Below are positions 55,260 to 64,000 of a DNA stretch of 64,000 bases, one piece after another; within the stretch, counting starts at the first letter, position 1; each line of letters opens with the position of its first letter. This DNA is from Siphonodentalium dalli (taxonomy: Eukaryota; Mollusca; Scaphopoda; Gadilida; Siphonodentaliidae): assembly GCA_032622095.1 (NCBI GenBank), contig CP136062.1, positions 195,993,887-196,057,886 on the forward strand, written 5' to 3'. A program made the translations under genes and the position numbers. The notes beneath the pieces were generated by a model. That model made no database searches and had not been told where the DNA came from. It saw nothing but the letters and a program-made list of their open reading frames with translations.

Positions 55260-58247
55260 ATGGCGGCGGCTACAGAATGTGCGTCAAGAAAGCAAGAAAA
55301 AGGTAATAAACTACGATATGACATATTACATATTATTTTGGTAGCGACGAGCATATGCTACACTATTTTTTATACAAGTTGATACCTCATATGTGTCCAA
55401 ACTCGCATTTGTTTGCTCAAACATTCTGACCAAATGTCGTCAGTCGGACGATTTTTCACGATGTATTTACTGGTGTATTCCACGAACATTCTATATTTTC
55501 ATGCCTTTTCTCTAGTTGACCAAAAATATTGTTACTGGTGTTATGTTTACTGAAAGAAGGCACATTTAGTCGGCAATATATTGAACCTTCTTTTAAAGAA
55601 AATATATTTTTCCTTGTGAATCATAGCTTTTTCATTAGTGATGAGTGTACACGCACCACAATTAAGTGATGAGTTACCACGAACTTGTTCGGAATCGATT
55701 GGATAAATTTATGGAGGATGGAAAACAGTCAACCGGCTTATAGCGAAATTTACAAAAGGGGTCAAGCAAATTAGGTCTGAGCCGTCCAAACTGTGTACCC
55801 TAGATGTAAAGCATATATTGAAGTTCAGTTCTGATTAAAACCATACTCAGACTCTAAAAGTACTGAGTCTGATGACAATGGGCAGATATTCCATTACTCC
55901 CAGCAGGAATTACGTATTTGCCAGCCAATCACACTATCCTCATAAACGCGATGTGACCAATCAGGCGACAGTCGCATGGAATTCCCAAGACAAGGGGAAT
56001 TCCTTCAGCCGGTGCCGATTCCAGTAAATCCCGCCCAATAGTTATAAATAGCACAATAATTTTTCCGCCGCATGGCTAATGTTTACAAATTCAGTTTTAC
56101 GACAACAAATTTAACACTGAAATGCGTATTTAAAGAGTGCATAATTGACCAATATTACTTAATATGTCAAACATAATTGAATCTTTTTAAGAAATTCAAC
56201 ATTTAGTCCCGAATAATGTAGAAGTCGCGATGTCGTAAATTTATTTAATTTCGAAATTAAACACAGAAAATATATCTTGTGTCGATTCATAAACGCAATT
56301 AAAGTTTGTTAAACGTGATTAATCTCAGTTAAAATAATGTCACCAGGCGCAGAAGATATTCTGAAAGAATGCGTATTATCAATTGTCCCAGGAAACGAAA
56401 TGCTTTCGCGGAAAGTAAACTCTTACGCGGAAACGAAATAGAAACTACATTATGTCAATCAAAGTTATTTTTAAAGACAAATGTGGGCGGTGACGTCATT
56501 TAGCAGGGGGTTCTCTGTGGAAGTTATTTATAGCGACAGTAATGCGACAAATAGTGGGTTTCATCAGACTCAGTACTTTTAGAGTCTGAGTATGGTTTTA
56601 ATCAGAACTGGGTCAAGTTATATATATATGCTACTTGTGCTGTTGATGGTCGTGATATATCACCATTTGGTAATGAGTGTGTTGACAATAATAAATGTTG
56701 GACCATATAATAACACGAAATAATGTCACAGAAATATTCTTACGTACGATTTAATTTGTGTTTTTTTCTTCAGATGAAATGCCTGAGACCAAAAAAGTTA
56801 TGTTGTGCAGTACCTGTGGTAAGCAGTTTGCATCCAAGTCAGGCATGAGTTGCCATACCCGTGCCCACAGAAAGGAGGCCCCATATAGCTGCTGCGGAAA
56901 ATGTTTCTATAGCATGGCAAATTTGCATCGACACAGGTAAACTTAATTAAAGTTTGATCTTTTTTTCAGAAACCATATACATGTAGGAAGTTACATAATT
57001 ATACCATATGTAGATGGGTAATATCATGGATGTATTGGATGGTTGTCATTTTAGCCCCGTAATGGCTCCATTGTGCCATGTTCTAGAAAATAACGCAGTA
57101 TTAACAATACATCTAAAACTTAAAAGAATTACATTTGACCCAAGATGGCGGTGTTTCCATGATACACCGAGGAAGTTGGATAAGCGTTTAAACTTTAATA
57201 CGCTTTCCATATGGTATAATGTACAAATATTTTAAGTTACAGGACGATTTGTTGCCGGATACGATGGCACGTGAGGCAAAGTGAGATTATTATCCGGCAA
57301 GGCGCTAGCCGAGCCTGATATTCATCTCGCTATAAGCCTCTCTTGCCACCGCAGCCGACAACTAAGAGTCCTGCAGCGATGTGTTCGTGCATTCAAGTTC
57401 AGATTTTGAATTACTTGTAGGCCTACGAAGTTCATTAGATTCTAGTAAGTTATGTCGTTTTAGGACAACAAACTGAGATTGTCGTTAATTTATGAGTCTT
57501 TAGAATTCCTTAAATATATCACAAGCAGGTTTGGCTACATGTCGCTATTTTTTTTTAAATTCGCGGAAAATGATTTCCGACATATTTCCCTTTTATTGGC
57601 ACCAAAACACACAGAAAATATCACAGAGGTGAGTTCCAAAAAAAACAAGATGTCGTCTGTTCACTCTGTTGTCCCCATATACCCACTGGGGCTTTCAATA
57701 TGGAGTCGCTGTCATTCACGGTGAACCTAATGTGCCATCACCTCCGGTTAGTAGATCTCCATTCTCATTGGTCAATTTAATATGCCAACATGGTAAAACA
57801 GCGGCGCCCCCATATATTACAATGACCAGCATGATAAATTTCCACCTGCACCTGGCCAAGCGACACATAGTGCTATTTAGTTTGGGTGATTTATTTTTCA
57901 TGGTAATTTATATTGATTATACGTCATTGATATATCATATGACAACAAGTACACTATTCTTCGTTGTGTTTTAGGTGTGCAGCAAACACGGAGACGAAGG
58001 GAGGTGCATTTGTGATAAATGCCCAAAAAAATTTGCGCGTGCAACATATGTCAGAAGGCACGAACGACTGAAACACAGCGATCCAACCTTCAAATGCATT
58101 GAATGCGGTGCAGAATTTCGCACCAAGGTCCGATTGACAGGGCACATGGACATTCATAGCGGGGACCGGAGGTATCGGTGCGAATGTGGTGAACTATATA
58201 GGCACGAAAGCAATCTATATCGACATAAGAAGAAATGCGTTTGTTAG
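55260..58247 (+). CDS. C2H2 zinc-finger protein, three exons, 156 aa
   Basis: Exons 55260-55302, 56774-56936 and 57983-58247, with GT-AG introns in matching phase and 157 codons in all. Exon 1 codes for a short Ala-rich start. Exon 2 has a classical finger (CSTCGKQF...H...H) and an atypical finger lacking two residues between its Cys (SCCGKCF...HRH). Exon 3 has two classical fingers (CDKCPKKF and CIECGAEF) and a last, degenerate one (CECGELY ... ending KKKC). Multi-finger proteins of this type usually bind DNA; the small size and lack of other domains leave its function open. The nearer acceptor TTTTAG at 57974 would break the frame; TGCAG at 57982 keeps it. This is the best host-gene candidate in the window. 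Confidence 0.65.
55826..56608. mobile_element. ~780-bp inverted-repeat element in intron 1
   Basis: CAGTTCTGATTAAAACC followed by ATACTCAGACTCTAAAAGTA and CTGAGTCTGATGA (55828-55873) is inverted at 56564-56606. No coding sequence lies between, so it is probably a MITE. Confidence 0.65.
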
Positions 58248-58587
58248 AACGTTGCTAAATGAAGTTTTCATAGTTATATTTTGTCAGAAATGTATCATCA
58301 AATGCAGAATGCATCTTCAATTAACTGAATAAGCGAGATCACTGAGTCGCGGTCATATCGGTTTCACCATATTCCGCGGTTTAAGTGCTACTGGTCAAAG
58401 TTCTGGAAGTGCATTCCATATATTGAAATCGCGAATATTCAAAAGCTCCAGATATGGAATCATGAATCATGAATCATGAACTTTGACCTGTAGCACTTAA
58501 ACCGCGGAACGGGGCTTGTGTGAATCCAATATGGCCGCGTCGCGGTGGCCTGGCTTATTATCTTCAGGTATTGTCTAGTCAGAATGT
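58248..58587. other. Short inverted repeat downstream of zinc-finger gene
   Basis: CCGCGGTTTAAGTGCTAC followed by GGTCAAAGTTC (58375-58405) is inverted at 58478-58507. A tandem GAATCATGAATCATGAA lies between. No gene seen. Confidence 0.5.
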
Positions 58588-61196
58588 TGAACGGGTACTG
58601 TACACTAAATCCGGCCATTTGTGTGACCATCTCCTTTTATACTCAAAATAATATATGCAACAAATGAATGAATTTGATCAACGGGTTAGCGCAAAATACA
58701 CTGGTACTCCGTGAACGATGCAAACAAAATGGTAGCTACAATGCAAATGAATTTATAACTGGGCAATCGGAATCCTCGGTACTTTCCGTCGATTCCTCGG
58801 AATGTAATAGGTAAGCCGATTCGACGAGGGTGAAGATTGAATAACTGGGGTCATAAATTCATTTTCATTACGCCACCTAGTGTGGTGTTTCTAGCTTCTG
58901 GTTTTTTGATATCGCATGGTCGATCGATAATTCACTGGGTGATTGTACATTCGGCAAACCTCGTCAAATTCCGTCACCGTTTCATCGTACCGATAATTGC
59001 GAGAGTACAACTAAGATTGGCACATGTGTTTACGTCACCGGTGTAATTGTGGGGACATGCTTCTATTATGAAGGTTTGCTATCCCGAAGGTCCGCTATTC
59101 CGAAGGTTCTCTATTCCGAAGGTTTTTGTTATTTTTAGGTTAATTCTATATTTTAAAGTATTGAGACTAATTTGAGAGGGTTCATTTTCACAAAGATTCT
59201 TTATATGGAGTGTGCGCTCACATCCGAACTGATCATGCGCGCACACCGATACAGATACAGGAGGAAATAACTTAACTTAGAACATTAAATGTGATTTTGT
59301 TTTGTTTTCGCTGGTTTTCTTGAGATTTTATGTCATTACGTGGGCCCATACCTTTGAATTCTTGGCATATACTATGAATGTTGTGGTATATATGGACCCT
59401 CCCGCATTGGGACATGACATAGGTTCAGTTGACTTAAGTGGTGTTCTGTGTGTGCTCCAATTTGGAGTTCAATATTTTAAGGGCCAAGTTTAGAATTTTA
59501 TGGGTCCATACCTTTGAACTCTGGGCATATACTATGAATATTGGGGGGCATGTCTCTATTCCGAAGGTTCACTATCCCGAAGGTCCACTATTCCGAAATT
59601 TCTCTGAATGTTCGCTATTCCGAAGGTTCACCAATCCGAAGGTTCGTTATTCCGAAGGTTCTGTGTTCCAAAGATTTTTTTTATTTTAAGGTTAATTCTA
59701 TATTCTAAAGTAACGAGAGGGTTCATTATCACGAAGATTCTTTTTATGAAGGAAATAACGTAAAACATTAAATGTGATTTTGTTTTGTTTTCGAGGGTTT
59801 TCTTGAGTTTAATGTCATTACGTATGACCTTATTTCTCATTACATATTCACGCCAAGGAGACCACACAATTGCTATGTTACGATGCGATTTAATGTGATT
59901 ATGTGTGACCTAATATCTCAATAATCTGAGGCAAGAGTACGCCTGCCAAAGGCGAATTATAAGAGTTGGGGGTATAACGCTCAATAAATACTGGAGGCTA
60001 TAACAAACTGCGCAGTAGAATATCGCTGAATGGACGAGTATGAGATGAGCCTAAATGCAATTGTGACTTTGTTTAAAGGCCCACTTAATTTTCGAGTCAT
60101 TAATTTTTTATAGTATATACGGTTTTAATAACAATTTATGCCATAAAATTTGAATAAACTACTATAATTCATCACCATTTGAAAGGCAGAATACTTCTAT
60201 CTCCTAGTTTGAAACACCTTCAAAATACCGCGTCGTATATCTAGCAATTAGCGACCAACATGTCCTCCTCGGCTTTCCATAGATTTCAACGTAATTTGAT
60301 ACTTATGGGTATTTGTGTCCGGGAAGTGTATTGGACGGGTCAAATCGTGACCCCGACCTGACCTTGACCTTTAAATCTGTCAATGCAAGGTAAATTTGGG
60401 TAAAACGGACAAATTTCGGCGAAATTTGATACCTAGGGATACTTTGGTCCGAGGAGAGTTTTGAACGGGTCAAATCGTGACCTCGGCCTGACCTTGACCT
60501 TCAACATAGCCAATCAAAGGTCAACTCGGATAAAACGGATAGATTTCGACGAAATTTGATACCTATGGGTACTTTTGTCGGGGGGGTGTTTTGGACGGGT
60601 CAAATCATGACTCTGACCTTACCTTGACCTTCAAAATTGTTCATTAAAGGTCAAGTTGGGTAAAACGGACGGATTTCGACGAAATTTGATACCTATGGGT
60701 ACTTTTCTACGGGTGGGGGTGTTTTGGACTGGACAAATCATGACCCTGACCTGACCTTGACTTTCGAAATAGTCAATTGAAGGTCAAATCGCACCTTTCA
60801 CCGGAAAGCAGATGGGAAACAGCCCGGGTGAAGTCGGGCCTATCAGCTTGTGTAATAAAGAAGACAGTTTGATGAAAGTAATGTATGACACGAGAAACGG
60901 GAAAACTTGAAATATGGAAGTACGCAAATTTCCCGCATAAAATTTGAAAGCTAGTTTATAGAATAATTGTATTATTATTTATATTTATGGCTGATAATAC
61001 GATCTTGGTGGCGTTACCATTTCTGACTATGGTTTTCTTGTTATAATTACCATGTTGTTTGCATCGTTCGTAGAGCATACGAGTGTTTTTGTACTAATTA
61101 ACCCATGGCTCACTTTCATTCATTTATTGCATATATTCTGTAGAGTATAAAAGGAGATTGTCTCATACATGGCCGGATTTAGTGTACAGTACCTAT
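58588..61196. mobile_element. TTAA MITE split by the 2.2 kb repeat
   Basis: 58588-58757 matches the left half of the MITE family (GGGTACTGTACACTAAATCC). 61043-61196 matches its right half (GTTTGCATCGTTCGTAGAGC ... GGATTTAGTGTACAGTACC). Between them is the 2.2 kb repeat, so the larger element inserted into an older MITE. The right half ends at a TTAA shared with the next MITE. Confidence 0.6.
58867..61042 (+). repeat. 2.2 kb dispersed repeat, copy 2
   Basis: Same organisation as 34278-36437: ATTACGCCAC start, TATTCCGAAGGTTC arrays (59080-59120 and 59550-59670), the GGACGGGTCAAATC modules (60330-60790), and the end CTATGGTTTTCTTGTT. With the inverted copy at 62575 it forms a large palindrome with a spacer of about 1.5 kb. 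Confidence 0.85.
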
Positions 61197-61200
61197 TTAA

Positions 61201-61539
61201 AGAGGGGCTGTACACAAAATCCACCCATGTGTGGTGCCATCTCCTATTATACTCAACAGAATATATGCAACAAATGAATGAATTTGAGCCAAGTGAGTTC
61301 AAAATACACTCATGTGCTCTATGAACGATGTAAACAGCATGATAATTATAATGAAAATGAGTTTAGCGAACCATCACCTAAGTTTCATTATAATTACCAT
61401 GTTGTTTACGTCTATCATAGAGCGCATGAGTTATTTTGCACTCATTCCTGGCTCAAAATCATTTATTTGTTGCATATTTTCTGTTGAGTATAATAGGAGA
61501 TGGCCCCATAAATGGCTGGATTTAGTGTGCAGTCCCCCT
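61201..61539. mobile_element. Complete 339-bp TTAA MITE
   Basis: Flanked by TTAA at 61197-61200 and 61540-61543. The ends AGAGGGGCTGTACACAAAATCC and GGATTTAGTGTGCAGTCCCCCT are inverted repeats, and the arms continue imperfectly through CCATCTCCTATTATACTCAACAG to near the centre. Related pieces lie at 49845, 52562 and 58588. It probably depends on a piggyBac-type transposase. Confidence 0.8.
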
Positions 61540-61716
61540 TTAACCATGTTGACAATAATTATTGTTTTAACTTTTTCACATATTTTTTATAGTTTATGAC
61601 GATGTCTGGTTGTTTATTTACATACATCTGTTGTTTATTTTTAATGGCGAGATGCCTAGTTGTTTTAATATTGAATAAAAAGCGAATATTGTAACATTGT
61701 TTTATTGTTTTATTAA

Positions 61717-61902
61717 TTATTGATCAACATCATATAGACCCATCTTCTTGAGTGGTAACAGCTTTGATTGATTGCCCCTGGCCTTTTCCCATCGGACTCC
61801 GAGAGTCCCTTTGAGGAACGAATTACGTTCTATCGATATCGTGCCTTCTTTCTGCATCCCGCGGATAGTCGTCTTCTTTCGGCAGAATCGAATGTGTGAT
61901 TT
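61717..61902 (-). CDS. Candidate terminal exon of an unknown host gene
   Basis: On the minus strand TTTTATCTTTCAG (ending at 61903) is a good acceptor. From 61902 a 61-codon frame stays open to TAA at 61719-61717. It is rich in basic residues (FCRKKTTIRG, LGVRWEKARG, LLPLKKMGLYDVD) and is followed at once by AATAAAACAATAAAAC-type poly(A) signals. No upstream exon was found within the window, and I do not recognise the protein. Confidence 0.3.
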   Translation of the reverse strand, partial: KSHIRFCRKKTTIRGMQKEGTISIERNSFLKGTLGVRWEKARGNQSKLLPLKKMGLYDVDQ

Positions 61903-62574
61903 CTGAAAGATAAAATGGGTGGTTTTGATTGATTAACAACAATGAAGGGTATACTATGGCTGTAGTCCGTACAACGATTAGCAGGATGTGAGCGACAGAT
62001 CAACCACGCAATCGGAATAACGCAAAAATTTAAACATTGGGCTAAAACCATGTAGTGGCAATGAGGGAAATATAACAGAATGTCTGCATCCCATGCTATA
62101 AATTTCGAAAGTTTAACATGAAGTACATCTTAATCGAGACTCTTTTATCGAATGTGTTGCGGATGGCGCAAGGAAATATAACTTTGCGCCGTCCGAAACG
62201 AGTTCGATAAAAGATTCGAGATTATATTTACAAGCAGATTTAATATGTGTCACATGCATGTACATTGTGTTATATCACGAGATTTGATTCGGGCGTGCAT
62301 GTATATTGTATGGGGTTGTGGACATATATTGGATAGCTTAGTTGATTGAAAAGTCTCCACTCAGCTCTATCCACAGTTTGTCACAATGCACATTTAGTCA
62401 AAACTGAGTCAAAATGAAACACCCACGTTGAAAAGCTTCACAGAGCATCAGGCCAACTTGAACGGTCACAGGCAGCATATCACATGATATTAAGTCGACC
62501 TAATTGTTTCGACCCATGCAATATCCACTTTTCACGACTCATCGTTCCGCGCTATTAATTTCAAAAGCAATATC
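61903..62574. other. Spacer with a strong hairpin
   Basis: An inverted repeat at about 62134-62222 pairs TCGAGACTCTTTTATCGAAT...GGATGGCGCAA with TTTGCGCCGTCC...TTCGATAAAAGATTCGAGA. No gene seen. Confidence 0.5.
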
Positions 62575-64000
62575 AACAAGAAAACCATAGTCAGAAATGG
62601 TAACGCCACCAAGATCGTATTATTAGCCATAAATATAAATAATAATACAATTATTCTATAAACTAGCTTTCAAATTTTATGCGGGAAATTTGCGTACTTC
62701 CATATTTCAAGTTTTCCCGTTTCTCGTGGCATACATTACTTTCATCAAACTGTCTTCTTTATTACACAAGCTGATAGGCCCGACTTCACCCGGGCTGTTT
62801 CCCATCTGCTTTCCGGTGAAAGGTGCGATTTGACCTTCAATTGACTATATCGAAAGTCAAGGTCAGGTCAGGGTCATGATTTGTCCAGTCCAAAACACCC
62901 CCACCCGTAGAAAACTACCCATAGGTATCAAATTTCGTCGAAATCCGTCCGTTTTACCCAACTTGACCTTTAATTAACAATTTTGAAGGTCAAGGTAAGG
63001 TCAGAGTCATGATTTGACCCGTCCAAAACACCCCACCCCCCCGACAAAAGTACCCATAGGTATCAAATTTCGTCGAAATCTATCCGTTTTATCCGAGTTG
63101 ACCTTTGATTGGCCATATTGAAGGTCAAGGTCAGGCCGAGGTCACGATTTGACCCGTTCAAAACTCTCCTCGGACCAAAGTATCCCTAGGTATCAAATTT
63201 CGCCGAAATTTGTCCGTTTTACCCAAATTGACCTTGCATTGACAGTTTTAATGGTCAAGGTCAGGTCGGGGTCACGATTTGACCCGTTCAAAACACTTCC
63301 CGGACACAAATACCCATAAGTATCAAATTACGTTGAATTCTATGGAAAGCCGAGGAGGACATGTTGGTTGCTAATTGCTAGATATACGACGCGGTATTTT
63401 GAAGGTGTTTCAAACTAGGAGATAGAAGTATTCTGCCTTTCAAATGGTGATGAATTATAGTAGTTTATTCAAATTTTATGGCATAAATTGTTATTAAAAC
63501 CGTATATACTATAAAAAATTAATGACTCGAAAATTAAGTGGGCCTTTAAACAAAGTCACAATTGCATTTAGGCTCATCTCATACTCGTCCATTCAGCGAT
63601 ATTCTACTGCGCAGTTTGTTATAGCCTCCAGTATTTATTGAGCGTTATACCCCCAACTGTTATAATTCGCCTTTAGCAGGCGTACTCTTGCCTCATGATT
63701 ATTGAGATATTAGGTCACACATAATCACATTAAATCGCATCGTAACATAGCAATTGTGTGGGCTCCTTGGCGTGAATATGTAATGAGAAATAAGGTCATA
63801 CGTAATGACATTAAACTCAAGAAAACCCTCGAAAACAAAACAAAATCACATTTAATGTTTTACGTTATTTCCTTCATAAAAAGAATCTTCGTGATAATGA
63901 ACCCTCTCGTTACTTTAGAATATAGAATTAACCTTAAAATAAAAAAAATCTTTGGAACACAGAACCTTCGGAATAACGAACCTTCGGGTGGGTGAACCTT
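62575..64000 (-). repeat. 2.2 kb dispersed repeat, copy 3, inverted, cut by window end
   Basis: Reverse complement of 59625-61042, starting AACAAGAAAACCATAG at 62575 and running to the window end inside the CCTTCGGAATA array. Very similar to copy 2, with few differences in the compared parts, so the pair forms a long palindrome. Confidence 0.85.

Noticed and set aside
1-64000. CRISPR array, operons with bacterial signals, or tRNA/rRNA genes
   Set aside because: Tandem repeats lack the repeat-spacer pattern, genes are split by spliceosomal introns, and no cloverleaf or rRNA segment was recognised.

Overview
The window is animal nuclear DNA: genes are split by short GT-AG introns, gene density is low, dispersed and tandem repeats are dense, and there is a small spliced C2H2 zinc-finger gene. 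Repeat style and a virus-like transposon of this kind suggest a marine invertebrate (a mollusc or other lophotrochozoan is my guess), but the sequence does not fix the species. One 100-base run of Ns (39572-39671) marks an assembly gap.

The centre of interest is a complete Polinton/Maverick (adintovirus-like) element at 11873-29116, about 17.2 kb. It is bounded by a 6-base target duplication (CAGATG at 11867-11872 and 29117-29122) and by inverted terminal repeats of about 1.6 kb that look almost identical. In order it carries: a leftward gene with two PC4-like single-strand-binding domains; a repeated, TATA-containing divergent promoter region; a ten-exon protein-primed DNA polymerase B; a packaging ATPase; two small conserved proteins; a BIR+RING (IAP-like) gene; a one-pass membrane protein; a TATA-binding-protein-like gene; a retroviral-type integrase with a chromodomain-like tail; a small jelly-roll/penton-like protein; a basic protein; and the major capsid protein. 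Replication, packaging, integration and capsid functions are therefore all present, together with two transcription-factor homologues (TBP and PC4) and an apoptosis-inhibitor homologue. No maturation protease was found. The copy is damaged: two in-frame stops in PolB, one in the IAP gene, and single-base frameshifts in the ATPase and the penton-like gene. The integrase, TBP-like, PC4-like and capsid genes are open.

Left of the Polinton (1-11866) are two diverged copies of a ~1 kb repeat, fragments of a non-LTR retrotransposon, a transposon built of TTTGCGCTTAAGCGCAAA-type palindromes, an AT-rich palindrome cluster and a 105-bp tandem array. Right of it (29123-55100) lie a Helitron-like repeat, a 170-bp tandem repeat, TTAA-flanked MITEs, a 2.2 kb repeat seen three times (once inverted at the window end), a ~3 kb inverted minisatellite, a ~164-bp array, and a ~5.9 kb inverted-repeat element containing a 195-bp array. 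Host-type coding sequence is limited to a zinc-finger gene (55260-58247, three exons) and a possible last exon on the minus strand (61717-61902).
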